Assembly: GCF_013369385.1 (NCBI RefSeq)
Contig: NZ_SZTO01000012.1
Span: 62,001-126,000 of the forward strand
Length of the DNA stretch: 64,000 nt
From: Vibrio sp. 05-20-BW147
Lineage (GTDB): Bacteria; Pseudomonadota; Gammaproteobacteria; Enterobacterales; Vibrionaceae
Reading direction: 5' to 3'
In this document: positions 37,594-46,616 of the stretch, piece after piece
Layout: each line of letters opens with the position of its first letter
How positions within the stretch are numbered: position 1 is the first letter of the stretch
The notes under the pieces: model-generated
Databases searched by the model: none
What the model saw: the letters and a program-made list of their open reading frames with translations, nothing else
What the model was told of the DNA's origin: nothing
Translations under genes and position numbers: made by a program

Positions 37594-37683
37594 TTACTTG
37601 TAACCAAAGCTTGTTGGGTACGCAAAGTTGCTGGTGTAAACAGAGTTGTTTGTCCAAAACATTGCAGATGCTAAACCTTTCAT
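37594..37683 (-). CDS. Probable small protein of 29 residues
   Basis: Read from the minus strand: MKGLASAMFWTNNSVYTSN followed by FAYPTSFGYK, then TAA. AAGGTGAT is placed seven to eight bases before the ATG, a good ribosome-binding site. An intrinsic terminator 91 bp downstream and FNR/CRP-like palindromes 150-190 bp upstream mark out an independent transcript of roughly 280-300 nt. The peptide is aromatic-rich, nearly uncharged apart from two lysines and shows one short hydrophobic patch. I do not recognise it. It could also be the translated part of a small regulatory RNA. Confidence 0.6.
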   Translation of the reverse strand: MKGLASAMFWTNNSVYTSNFAYPTSFGYK

Positions 37684-37828
37684 AACTATCACCTTATTAA
37701 ATCAATTAAACACGTTTGATTTCTCGGTTCCTTGGAGGCGATAAACGGACTCATCCTTTGAGCATTTTTTCTTCGCTTTAGAAGTTGGTTACAAATATAC
37801 CACCAAGAAATTTTATTACAATACTTTT

Positions 37829-37844
37829 AGTGATTAAAATCACA
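37829..37844 (-). promoter_or_regulatory. CRP/FNR-like palindrome upstream of the small gene
   Basis: AGTGA-TTAAAA-TCACA on the plus strand: nine of ten fixed CRP positions. The inner GTGAT-TAAA-ATCAC also fits FNR loosely (eight of ten). Which factor binds cannot be told from sequence. Confidence 0.55.
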
Positions 37845-37857
37845 TAAATTTCATTTA

Positions 37858-37871
37858 ATGATCTACATCAA
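37858..37871 (-). promoter_or_regulatory. FNR-box-like site upstream of the small gene
   Basis: ATGAT-CTAC-ATCAA matches nine of ten fixed positions of the FNR consensus TTGAT-N4-ATCAA. Its centre is 61.5 bp from the start point predicted from the TAAAAT at 37810-37815, a class I distance. Confidence 0.5.
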
Positions 37872-38136
37872 GTTAATTTGGTAATTAAATTACAGAATTG
37901 TCAAACTCAAAATAGGTTAAGTTACAGAGCATAACCAACCAATTGAGTAAGCGCTGACAGCAATGTTCACATTCTGTGACAGTGAACTTGTAAACAGCCT
38001 GTGACTGGCACTACTCGGCTCTGCTTGCAAGTGATATCCTTGCTCACAACTTATTATCTGCTGAACCCACAACCATCTAATCTACTGGGCTAACAGCAGT
38101 GCCATCATCCGGCAAACCTAGAAAAAGGAGTCATCT

Positions 38137-39609
38137 GTGTCTGAGTTCCATTCTGAAATCAGTACCTTATCACCTGCTCCACTTTGGCAGTTTTTTGATA
38201 AGATTTGTTCTATCCCACACCCATCAAAGCATGAAGAAGCCCTTGCTCAGTACATCGTCAACTGGGCGACAGAGCAAGGTCTAGACGTCCGTCGCGATCC
38301 AACCGGCAATGTGTTTATTAAAAAGCCTGCGACACCAGGCATGGAAAACAAAAAGGGGGTTGTTCTTCAAGCGCACATCGACATGGTGCCTCAGAAAAAC
38401 GAAGACACTCAACACGACTTCACCACCGATCCTATTCGTCCATACATTGACGGTGAGTGGGTAACCGCAGAAGGTACAACGCTCGGAGCGGATAATGGAA
38501 TTGGCATGGCTTCCTGCCTTGCGGTATTGGCCTCAACAGAGATCAAGCACGGTCCAATTGAGGTTCTGCTAACCATTGATGAAGAAGCAGGCATGACGGG
38601 CGCTTTCGGTTTGGAAGCGGGCTGGCTAGAAGGCGACATTCTTCTTAATACCGATTCAGAGCAAGAGGGTGAAGTCTACATGGGCTGCGCAGGCGGTATC
38701 GACGGCGCGATGACGTTTGATATTCAACGCGAAGCGGTTCCTGCAGGCTTTATTACTCGTCAGTTAACGTTAAAAGGCTTAAAAGGCGGTCACTCAGGTT
38801 GTGACATCCACACTGGCCGTGGTAACGCAAACAAACTGATGGCACGTTTCCTTGCTGGCCATGCACAAGAATTGGATCTGCGTTTAGTAGAGTTCCGCGG
38901 TGGTAGCCTGCGTAATGCGATTCCTCGTGAAGCATTCGTCAAAGTGGCGCTGCCTGCAGAAAACCAAGATAAGCTTGCTCAACTGTTTGACTACTACACT
39001 GAACTTCTGAAAGCCGAACTCGGTAAAGTGGAAACCAATATTGTCACGTTTAACCAAGCGGTCGATGTAGAAGTGGGTGTATTGACGAATGCAGATCAAC
39101 AACGCTTTGTCGCTGCATTAAATGCTTGTCCAAACGGTGTCATTCGCATGAGCGATGAGATTGAAGGTGTGGTTGAAACGTCGCTTAACGTGGGTGTCAT
39201 CACCACTGAAGAGAACAAAATCACCGTATTGTGTTTGATCCGCTCACTGATCGACTCAGGTCGCAGTCAAGTGGAAAGCATGCTGACATCAGTAGCGGAA
39301 CTGGCTGGCGCACACATTGTGTTCTCTGGCGCTTACCCAGGTTGGAAACCGGATGCTGATTCTGAAATCATGGCGATCTTCCGTGATATGTACGAAGGCA
39401 TTTACGGTCACAAACCGAACATCATGGTCATTCACGCGGGTCTAGAATGCGGCCTATTCAAGAAACCTTACCCTGACATGGACATGGTGTCATTTGGCCC
39501 AACCATTAAGTTCCCGCACTCTCCAGATGAGAAAGTGAAGATTGACACGGTGCAACTTTACTGGGATCAAATGGTGGCATTACTGGAAGCGATTCCTGAA
39601 AAGGCGTAA
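38137..39609 (+). CDS. pepD: Aminoacyl-histidine dipeptidase PepD
   Basis: A 490-residue M20-family metallopeptidase that hydrolyses Xaa-His and other dipeptides. Metal-binding landmarks are QAHIDMVPQKN, LGADNGIGMA and LTIDEEAGMTG, and the C-terminal HAGLECGLF. The start is a GTG at 38137, with AAGGAG seven bases upstream; no nearer ATG fits. It stands alone and converges on pgpA across a strong terminator. Confidence 0.95.
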   Translation: MSEFHSEISTLSPAPLWQFFDKICSIPHPSKHEEALAQYIVNWATEQGLDVRRDPTGNVFIKKPATPGMENKKGVVLQAHIDMVPQKNEDTQHDFTTDPIRPYIDGEWVTAEGTTLGADNGIGMASCLAVLASTEIKHGPIEVLLTIDEEAGMTGAFGLEAGWLEGDILLNTDSEQEGEVYMGCAGGIDGAMTFDIQREAVPAGFITRQLTLKGLKGGHSGCDIHTGRGNANKLMARFLAGHAQELDLRLVEFRGGSLRNAIPREAFVKVALPAENQDKLAQLFDYYTELLKAELGKVETNIVTFNQAVDVEVGVLTNADQQRFVAALNACPNGVIRMSDEIEGVVETSLNVGVITTEENKITVLCLIRSLIDSGRSQVESMLTSVAELAGAHIVFSGAYPGWKPDADSEIMAIFRDMYEGIYGHKPNIMVIHAGLECGLFKKPYPDMDMVSFGPTIKFPHSPDEKVKIDTVQLYWDQMVALLEAIPEKA

Positions 39610-39631
39610 CCGCGAAGTTTGCTCTTAAATG

Positions 39632-39661
39632 AAAGAAGGAGGACCAAGGTCCTCCTTCTTT
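39632..39661. terminator. Bidirectional terminator between pepD and pgpA
   Basis: A perfect 14-bp stem (AAAGAAGGAGGACC and its complement) with a 2-base spacer. The genes are convergent. Confidence 0.85.
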
Positions 39662-39689
39662 GTATGCGGTTTATCAATCGCTTTTCCGC

Positions 39690-40193
39690 TTATAACCAAC
39701 CAGCAAAATACCCCAGCACATAGAGAGAAATGGCAGACATCACCCCAGCGACAATGTCATCCAGCATAATACCTAACCCACCATGCACACGCTTATCCAA
39801 CCAGCCAATCGGCCAAGGTTTGACCATATCGAAGAAGCGGAACAACACGAACCCTGCGCCTACCCATTTCAACTCAGAAATGGGGATTTGCAACGCAGGC
39901 ATGATGGTCATGGTGATCCAAAATCCAGCAAACTCATCCCAGACAATCGAGCCGTGATCGTGCACGCCCATATCGTCTGACGTCACTTGGCAAATTTTAA
40001 TACCGACTAGACAGGCAACGAGAACAATCACCAAATAGACAGGAAGAGGTAATGGAGCGAAAACCAAAAACAGAGGAATGGATGCCAACGTCCCCATGGT
40101 GCCTGGGATAATCGGCGATAAGCCACTGCCAAACCCCGTTGCCAATAAATGCCAAGGATTATTTAAAGAAATTTTATCAAGTGGATTGTTCAT
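39690..40193 (-). CDS. pgpA: Phosphatidylglycerophosphatase A
   Basis: A 167-residue integral membrane phosphatase that makes phosphatidylglycerol from its phosphate. NPWHLLATGFGSGLSPIIPGTMGT at the N-terminus (conserved in PgpA; shown here in part as GFGSGLSPIIPGTMG) and HDHGSIVWDEFAGFWITM in the middle carry the family's polar residues, and there are four hydrophobic segments. It follows thiL by five bases, as in E. coli. Confidence 0.94.
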   Translation of the reverse strand: MNNPLDKISLNNPWHLLATGFGSGLSPIIPGTMGTLASIPLFLVFAPLPLPVYLVIVLVACLVGIKICQVTSDDMGVHDHGSIVWDEFAGFWITMTIMPALQIPISELKWVGAGFVLFRFFDMVKPWPIGWLDKRVHGGLGIMLDDIVAGVMSAISLYVLGYFAGWL

Positions 40194-40198
40194 GGTGA

Positions 40199-41167
40199 TT
40201 ACGCCTTAAAGTGGTCAAAGCCACTTAAATCCCAGTTTAATTTTGTGCCATCATCATGGAGTTCAAAAAAGCCATGTGGACGAATTTGCCCGATACACGT
40301 CACTTTGCAACCAACGTGTGCCAAGGCACTTTCGATTGTTCCTCTTGCCTCTTCGGGCACGGTAAAACAAAGCTCGTATTCTTCGCCGCTGGTCAGCGCA
40401 TATTGAAGTGCCGTTTCGCGCTCGGTCAAAAAAGAGAGCAGTTCAGATGAAATCGGCAGCTTAGAGACATCCAGGCTAACACCAACCTGAGAACGGTTTA
40501 AGATGTGCCCTAAATCCGCAATTAAGCCATCGGAGATATCAATCGCCGCCGAGGCTAATCCGACCAACGCTTGCCCTGCTAAAATCCGCGGCATACTCAT
40601 ATAATGCGCTTTTTCTAGCGCTTGTGCGGCTGGGCGAGTACGCAAGTTGCTATCGAGAATCACATCCAATCCCGCCTTTGCATCGCCTAGCGTCCCCGTA
40701 ACAAACACATAGTCACCCGGCTTAGCACCACTGCGCGTGATCGCTTTCCCTTCAGGGACAAACCCTTGCACCGTCATGGTCAAACTCAGTGGACCTTTCG
40801 TCGTGTCACCACCAATGAGCTGTATGCCGAAGTAATCCGCCAGCTTAAAAAAACCATCACAAAAGGGAGCCAACCAGGCTTCATCGGCTTGCGGCATAGT
40901 CAGAGCAAATGAGACCCACGCTGGTGTTGCCCCCATGGCCGCCAAATCGCTGATGTTCGATGCTAGCGCCTTATGCGCCACCCAAGCAGGATCGGCATCG
41001 GCTAAGAAATGAGTGCCACATACTAGGGTATCGGTGCTAATGGCAATTTGCACGTTAGCTGGGGCTTTGACTAGCGCGCAATCGTCGCCAGCAGCTAGGT
41101 GTACATCTTTACGTTGTGCCTGACGGCCAACGAAGTATTTTTCAATCAGATTAAACTCGCCTGACAT
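40199..41167 (-). CDS. thiL: Thiamine-monophosphate kinase ThiL
   Basis: A 322-residue kinase that phosphorylates thiamine monophosphate to the diphosphate coenzyme. Family motifs are AAGDDCALV, STDTLVCGTHFL, GGDTTKGPLSLT and DISDGLIADLGHI. The start at 41167 (MSGEFNLIEKYF) follows AAAGGAAAGG; the frame is open to 41203. A weak hairpin at 41191-41220 lies between nusB and thiL. No TPP riboswitch is seen. Confidence 0.95.
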   Translation of the reverse strand: MSGEFNLIEKYFVGRQAQRKDVHLAAGDDCALVKAPANVQIAISTDTLVCGTHFLADADPAWVAHKALASNISDLAAMGATPAWVSFALTMPQADEAWLAPFCDGFFKLADYFGIQLIGGDTTKGPLSLTMTVQGFVPEGKAITRSGAKPGDYVFVTGTLGDAKAGLDVILDSNLRTRPAAQALEKAHYMSMPRILAGQALVGLASAAIDISDGLIADLGHILNRSQVGVSLDVSKLPISSELLSFLTERETALQYALTSGEEYELCFTVPEEARGTIESALAHVGCKVTCIGQIRPHGFFELHDDGTKLNWDLSGFDHFKA

Positions 41168-41190
41168 CAAAATCCTTTCCTTTGTTATAA

Positions 41191-41220
41191 AAAAGGCCAG
41201 CATTGTGCTGACCTTTTGTT
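41191..41220 (-). other. Imperfect hairpin between nusB and thiL
   Basis: AAGG(C)CAGCA and TGCTG(A)CCTT form a stem with one mismatch, followed on the minus strand by T residues. It could be a partial terminator within the operon. Confidence 0.5.
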
Positions 41221-41232
41221 ATTCACTAACGC

Positions 41233-41700
41233 TTATTTTTTGCGAACGTGCGGTGCGGCTTTATCAAGCACACCGTTAACAAACTTATGGCTATCTTCTG
41301 CTGCAAATACTTTTGCTAGCTCGATCGCTTCGTTAATCACAACTTTGTAAGGTACGTCTTCACGGCGAGTCATTTCGTACATCGCTAAACGTAGCAGCGC
41401 CAACTCCATCATATCCAAATCTTGCATTGGACGAGAAACGTAAGGGCGAATCTTACTGTCCAGTTCGGTGTGACTTAGAACAACACCGGTCAACAAGTCG
41501 CGGAAGTATGCTACGTCAGTCTCCGGAGCTGCTAGTGCAGGCTCAGCAGCACGATGCTCTTCTTCATCATACTTTTCGCCAGCCAAAAACTGAGCTTCGA
41601 TAGTGGCAACATTTTCTTTAGTAATTTGCCATGAATAGATTGCTTGTAAAGCGAATTGACGTGCGTTACGACGTGCGGCTGGTTTCACACTGGCCCCCAT
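41233..41700 (-). CDS. nusB: Transcription antitermination factor NusB
   Basis: A 155-residue all-helical protein that with NusE (S10) binds boxA RNA in rRNA antitermination. Landmarks are [17 protein letters not shown] at the N-terminus and the C-terminal [20 protein letters not shown] and [23 protein letters not shown] regions. Its ATG overlaps the ribH stop by one base (TAATG), so translation is coupled. Confidence 0.95.
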   Translation of the reverse strand: MGASVKPAARRNARQFALQAIYSWQITKENVATIEAQFLAGEKYDEEEHRAAEPALAAPETDVAYFRDLLTGVVLSHTELDSKIRPYVSRPMQDLDMMELALLRLAMYEMTRREDVPYKVVINEAIELAKVFAAEDSHKFVNGVLDKAAPHVRKK

Positions 41701-42170
41701 TAGGAATCAATTTCAGAAAGAACGTTTATCATCTCAAGTGCGCTCAGTGCAGCTTCTGCACCTTTGTTACCAGCCTTGGTTCCTGCGCGTTCAATAGCTT
41801 GATCGATAGTATCAACGGTCAAAACACCAAACGCCACTGGAATGCTAAATTCAAGAGACACTTGCGCTAGACCTTTATTCATTTCACTACAAACATAGTC
41901 AAAGTGTGGTGTACCACCACGGATCACTGAGCCAAGAGATACAATCGCGTCGAACTTACCTGTTTTTGCTACGCGCTGAGCCACTAAAGGTAATTCAACA
42001 GCACCAGGACAACGTACAACGGTGATGTTGTCTTCACTGACTTGACCGTGACGCTTCAAAGTGTCGATGGCACCAGACAATAGACTTTCGTTAATAAAAC
42101 TGTTGAAACGAGAAATAACGATAGCAATTTTTGCGTTTGGCGCAGGGAAGCCACCCTCGATCACTTTCAT
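41700..42170 (-). CDS. ribH: 6,7-dimethyl-8-ribityllumazine synthase RibH
   Basis: A 156-residue enzyme that condenses the pyrimidine intermediate with the butanone phosphate made by RibB. Motifs are [26 protein letters not shown] and [14 protein letters not shown], the latter with the catalytic His. The frame extends to 42269; the start at 42170 ([15 protein letters not shown]) is the family start. It leads a ribH-nusB-thiL-pgpA operon that lies about 14 kb from ribBA, its usual vibrio neighbour. Confidence 0.95.
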   Translation of the reverse strand: MKVIEGGFPAPNAKIAIVISRFNSFINESLLSGAIDTLKRHGQVSEDNITVVRCPGAVELPLVAQRVAKTGKFDAIVSLGSVIRGGTPHFDYVCSEMNKGLAQVSLEFSIPVAFGVLTVDTIDQAIERAGTKAGNKGAEAALSALEMINVLSEIDS

Positions 42171-42359
42171 AAGCCTTCCTTTAACTATGTTCATCAAGTG
42201 AGAATCGCCGGATTCTAGCACAATTTTGTGAGCAATATCTAATGGTATTTCGTTCGAGCGTTGTGTCAAACACTAGGCGCTGTCGATGCTTTCGCTTGCC
42301 AACATTCGGTTCAACACACTCAATGAGCCAGCCACTGGATCGTACGCTGCAAGATAAAA

Positions 42360-42384
42360 AGCCCTTGGTGGTCAACCAAGGGCT
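42360..42384 (-). terminator. prfC terminator
   Basis: Stem AGCCCTTGGT/ACCAAGGGCT with T5 after it on the minus strand, between prfC and ribH. Confidence 0.9.
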
Positions 42385-42414
42385 CTTAAATCATTCACTA
42401 GCGTTGACTGGTGA

Positions 42415-44004
42415 TCAGTGCTCACGCGTAGCGCGGAATTCCACTTCAGGGAAACGCTCTTTGGCAAGATTGAGGTTGACCATGGTTGGGGCAATGTACG
42501 TTAAGTTATCGCCACCATCCAGTGCTAGGTTAGTTTGGTTCTTACGCTGGAACTCGTCTAGCTTCTTCGCATCACCACATTCAACCCAACGTGCCGTCGC
42601 TACGTTCACACTCTCGTAAATCGCTTCTACGTTGTATTCAGATTTCAAACGCGCCACAACAACATCAAACTGAAGCACACCGACCGCGCCCACGATCAAA
42701 TCGTTGTTCTGCAAAGGACGGAATACCTGTACTGCCCCTTCTTCTGAAAGCTGAACAAGGCCTTTTAGTAGTTGTTTTTGCTTCAGAGGATCGCGCAGAC
42801 GAATACGACGGAATAGCTCAGGCGCAAAGTTTGGAATACCAGAGAACTTCAGCGATTCACCTTGGGTAAAGGTGTCACCAATCTGAATGGTGCCATGGTT
42901 ATGTAAACCAATGATGTCACCGGCATACGCAGCTTCCGCGCGAGAACGATCGCCCGCCATGAAGGTCACGGCATCAGAAATGTTCACTTGTTTACCCAAG
43001 CGAACGTGATTCATCTTCATTCCTTGAGTATACGTGCCCGACACAATACGCATAAACGCGATACGGTCGCGGTGCTTAGGATCCATGTTTGCCTGAATCT
43101 TAAAGACGAAACCGGTGAACTTGTCTTCAGTGGCTTCCACTTCACGCTCATTGGCTTGACGCGGTAGCGGCGCTGGCGCCCAGTCCGTCAGACCATCAAG
43201 CATGTGGTCAACACCAAAGTTACCCAATGCGGTACCAAAGAATACCGGAGTCAATTCACCCTTTAGGAACATCTCTTGATCAAACTCGTGAGACGCACCA
43301 AGAACCAGTTCCAACTCTTCACGCAGTTGCTCAGCGAGATCGGAACCAACGGCTTCATCCAGTTCAGGATTGTCGAGACCTTTGATGATTCGTTCTTCTT
43401 GAATCGTGTGGCCCTGACCGGTTGAGTACAAAATGGTCTCATCACGATGGATGTGATAAACGCCTTTGAACTCCTTACCACAACCAATTGGCCAAGATAC
43501 CGGTGCACAGGCAATATTCAGCTCGCTCTCGACTTCATCAAGCAGTTCCATCGGATCGCGAATATCACGGTCCAATTTGTTCATGAAGGTCACGATCGGC
43601 GTATCACGCAGACGGGTAACTTCCATAAGCTTGCGAGTACGATCCTCAACACCTTTCGCGGCGTCAATCACCATCAAACACGAGTCAACCGCTGTTAACG
43701 TACGGTAAGTATCTTCCGAGAAGTCTTCGTGCCCCGGAGTATCGAGTAGGTTCACTAAGCAATCGTTGTACGGGAACTGCATCACCGATGTTGTCACCGA
43801 GATACCACGTTCTTTTTCCATTTCCATCCAGTCAGACTTAGCGTGCTGGCTAGAACCACGACCTTTTACTGTACCTGCGGTTTGAATCGCACGTCCGAAC
43901 AGCAGGACTTTTTCTGTGATAGTTGTTTTACCCGCATCTGGGTGCGAGATGATCGCGAAGGTTCTACGTTTAGATACTTCGCTTAAAAAAGGAGCATTTG
44001 ACAT
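42415..44004 (-). CDS. prfC: Peptide chain release factor 3
   Basis: A 529-residue translational GTPase that removes RF1/RF2 from the ribosome after termination. G1 is [13 protein letters not shown], switch I contains [13 protein letters not shown]3 is [16 protein letters not shown] and G4 is NKLDRD. Length equals E. coli RF3. It is transcribed alone towards ribH, with an unusual, structured 548-bp region upstream. Confidence 0.96.
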   Translation of the reverse strand: MSNAPFLSEVSKRRTFAIISHPDAGKTTITEKVLLFGRAIQTAGTVKGRGSSQHAKSDWMEMEKERGISVTTSVMQFPYNDCLVNLLDTPGHEDFSEDTYRTLTAVDSCLMVIDAAKGVEDRTRKLMEVTRLRDTPIVTFMNKLDRDIRDPMELLDEVESELNIACAPVSWPIGCGKEFKGVYHIHRDETILYSTGQGHTIQEERIIKGLDNPELDEAVGSDLAEQLREELELVLGASHEFDQEMFLKGELTPVFFGTALGNFGVDHMLDGLTDWAPAPLPRQANEREVEATEDKFTGFVFKIQANMDPKHRDRIAFMRIVSGTYTQGMKMNHVRLGKQVNISDAVTFMAGDRSRAEAAYAGDIIGLHNHGTIQIGDTFTQGESLKFSGIPNFAPELFRRIRLRDPLKQKQLLKGLVQLSEEGAVQVFRPLQNNDLIVGAVGVLQFDVVVARLKSEYNVEAIYESVNVATARWVECGDAKKLDEFQRKNQTNLALDGGDNLTYIAPTMVNLNLAKERFPEVEFRATREH

Positions 44005-44552
44005 GAAACTGGTCTTCTGTGTTTTATCTGAGCCGGAAATCGGTGCACTTCATGTGAGGTGACTAACCAGATTCCTGAGTAGATTCAATTTTGCGCGGTA
44101 TTCTCGCTTATTATCGGCCAATCGGCAACTTTGATCCGATCAACTCATCATTTCAATGAGAATAAGCGAGTACTGATAAATAGCCAATCTTAGCAGAATC
44201 AAACGGCGATTCTGCTTGCGTACCCAAACACCTCCTCGCAGCGCTAGAGGGACGAATTACATTTCCTCACCCTTTTCCTTAATTAACCGGTTTACTCCAA
44301 ACGTCGACCAGCACTTAAGTAAAAAACGATATATAAACAGTCGCTAAGACTTGCCTGATTATCATTAATAACGAGTAGTTATCTTGCTTTATCGAGTAAA
44401 TAACGTGAACCATTACATTTTGTCTCAACAATAGTACAACGCACTCAACAGAAACTTAGGGAAATAACCTTGTTGCGCAATTTCAAGTTGAGAATTAACC
44501 AAACGGGAAATATCGTCTATAACTAAAAGAGTAACTCACAGCGGTCATCAGT
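44005..44552. other. Structured intergenic region between prfC and the GGDEF-EAL gene
   Basis: A divergent region of 548 bp without an ORF that I can support. It holds a 10-bp perfect inverted repeat CTCGCTTATT/AATAAGCGAG (44103-44112 and 44161-44170) and a separate hairpin GCAGAATC/GATTCTGC with a 7-base loop (44193-44215). Neither is followed by a T tract. They may be part of a long prfC leader or of a small RNA. Confidence 0.5.
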
Positions 44553-46616
44553 ATGCTTAGAAACAAAAAGGTGCATTCGTTAGCTTTTAAGCAAGCCAGA
44601 ACTGTGTTTCTGGTATCCGTTGTATTGGGGCTTTGCTTTAGCCTTTACCATATTCTGGCGGATCTACACCAAGAGCAACGTCGTATCGAAGAGCACTACC
44701 AGTTTAAGCTATTGCAAAATTATTCGAATGCCAGCCAAGCGGCTTATCATTTGAATCATTTATTAGCGGATCAGGTCGCCTCGACCTTGATGATGGATGG
44801 CGCGATTTATCGGGTTAAAATTGTTGATGACTTTGGCGATGTGCTCACTCAGAAACATCGCACCGTTGACTCACAGAACTTTACGACACAGTTGCTTTCG
44901 AGCTTCCTGACACCTGCTCAGCCTTTTTACAAGACTGAATTACATCAACCGAACACCAACACGATGGTAGGTGAGTTGAGTTTTTCGGTTGATGGTTCAA
45001 GTATCGCAGAAGCCTTTATCAAGAAATCGTCTCGCATCCTGTTGTTTGACCTCTTTCGCAACGTACTGCTAACGTCGATATTGCTGTTCTTTTTCTATTT
45101 CAAGCTGTCGAAACCAATCATTACTCTGATCAATTGGGTTAACTCACTACAAAATCGGAAAAATGCCGTTGAACTCCCCCCAGGGAATAACAACGATGAA
45201 TTGGGACGCTTGGCGCTATCGTTTCACAATCTATGGCAAGCAAGGGCTGCCGCAGAGAGCCAACTCAATCAGCTGGCCTATTTTGACACGCTCACTGGAC
45301 TCGCCAATCGCAGCTTGCTGCTCAAAAGCCTCACAGAGACACTGAAAGAGTCCCAAGAATCACAAACGCCTGGTGTGTTGTTTTATCTCGATCTCGATCG
45401 TTTTAAAACCATTAATGATTCACTTGGTCACACGATTGGCGATAAGCTGATGCGAACCATTGCTAAGCGATTAGAAGCTTGGCTGAAAACTGGAGAAATT
45501 GCCGCACGCATTGGTGGAGATGAGTTTGCCATTTTGATTCCCGCGCTTGACAGAGAAAACGCCGCCAACAAGGCGCAACAACTATTAACGTTGATATCCA
45601 ATCCCTATTCGATAGATGACCACCAGCTCTATTGCACGGTCAGTATCGGCATATCCTGCTTCACCGACAAAGGTGCCTCGAGTATTGACGTTCTACGCCA
45701 AGCCGACACCGCTCTCTACCGAGCCAAAGTCGCAGGTCGCAATAAATACGTTTTTTATGAACCTGAAATGCAGGCGCAAGTGGAGTCGTTTTTAGAGATA
45801 GAGAAAGGGCTGCATGAAGCGCTGCATAAAGGGCAACTGGAGCTTTATTATCAACCTCAGGTCAACGCGCAACAACAAATCATTGGCGTTGAAGCGCTCA
45901 TTCGTTGGAATCATCCAGAGAGAGGGGTGCTACCTCCTGGTATATTCATGCCAATAGCAGAGGAAACCGGGCAGATACTGCAAATTGGGGACTGGATCAT
46001 TGAACAAGCGTGCTTCCAGTACGCCAAATGGAAGAAAGAGAACGTGTTACCCGCCAGTTTTCACCGATTAGCGATCAACATCAGTCCATTGCAGTTTTCT
46101 AAAAATGCCTTTGTCGAGCACATTACCCATGCACTGAAACAAGCCAATATCACGGGCGAACATATTGAGTTGGAAATCACCGAGAGCCTGCTATTGGAAA
46201 ATGTCGAAAGTGCGATCAATAAAATGGCAGAGTTGAAAGAGCTGGATCTCAAAATCTCGATCGATGATTTTGGTACCGGTTACTCCTCACTACGCTATCT
46301 TAAGCATCTTGCGGTGGATGTATTGAAAATTGACCGCTCCTTTGTCACTCAACTTCACCTCGATCAAAGTGATCAAGCCATTGTCGATACCATTATCATG
46401 ATCGCGGAGCGTTTGAACTTAGAAGTCATAGCAGAAGGAGTAGAAACAGAAGAGGAACTCAATGCGTTGATTGAACTCGGTTGTAAGCAGTTCCAAGGAT
46501 ATCTATTTGATAAACCACTCCCTGTAGCCGTGATTACGCAACGGCTAAAAGAGAGCTGCCAGCATGAGGCCAGTAGCTTATCAAAAGTCAAAAGCAACCA
46601 AATAAGTAACTCATAA
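44553..46616 (+). CDS. Membrane GGDEF-EAL cyclic-di-GMP enzyme
   Basis: A 687-residue inner-membrane protein. Transmembrane helices lie at about residues 15-33 and 172-192, enclosing a periplasmic domain; a HAMP-like region follows. The diguanylate cyclase motif is intact (GGDEF at 321-325) with no RxxD inhibitory site just before it. The phosphodiesterase domain has EAL at 447-449, ITES, DDFGTGYSS and EGVET, so it looks catalytically competent. Position near rimI/holD and prfC agrees with V. cholerae VC0658 (from memory). The net activity cannot be deduced. Its 3' end overlaps rimI, which is convergent, by 29 bp. Confidence 0.9.
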   Translation: MLRNKKVHSLAFKQARTVFLVSVVLGLCFSLYHILADLHQEQRRIEEHYQFKLLQNYSNASQAAYHLNHLLADQVASTLMMDGAIYRVKIVDDFGDVLTQKHRTVDSQNFTTQLLSSFLTPAQPFYKTELHQPNTNTMVGELSFSVDGSSIAEAFIKKSSRILLFDLFRNVLLTSILLFFFYFKLSKPIITLINWVNSLQNRKNAVELPPGNNNDELGRLALSFHNLWQARAAAESQLNQLAYFDTLTGLANRSLLLKSLTETLKESQESQTPGVLFYLDLDRFKTINDSLGHTIGDKLMRTIAKRLEAWLKTGEIAARIGGDEFAILIPALDRENAANKAQQLLTLISNPYSIDDHQLYCTVSIGISCFTDKGASSIDVLRQADTALYRAKVAGRNKYVFYEPEMQAQVESFLEIEKGLHEALHKGQLELYYQPQVNAQQQIIGVEALIRWNHPERGVLPPGIFMPIAEETGQILQIGDWIIEQACFQYAKWKKENVLPASFHRLAINISPLQFSKNAFVEHITHALKQANITGEHIELEITESLLLENVESAINKMAELKELDLKISIDDFGTGYSSLRYLKHLAVDVLKIDRSFVTQLHLDQSDQAIVDTIIMIAERLNLEVIAEGVETEEELNALIELGCKQFQGYLFDKPLPVAVITQRLKESCQHEASSLSKVKSNQISNS

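Larger units (their letters stand above)
37684..38136. promoter_or_regulatory. Divergent regulatory region between the small gene and pepD
   Basis: An AT-rich 453-bp stretch that should hold the promoters of the 29-codon gene (minus) and pepD (plus). Beside the two FNR/CRP-like palindromes it contains an inverted repeat at 37965-37987 (GTTCAC/GTGAAC) with a nested TCACA-TTC-TGTGA. For the minus strand, TATATT at 37794-37799 and TAAAAT at 37810-37815 are possible -10 elements. Confidence 0.5.
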
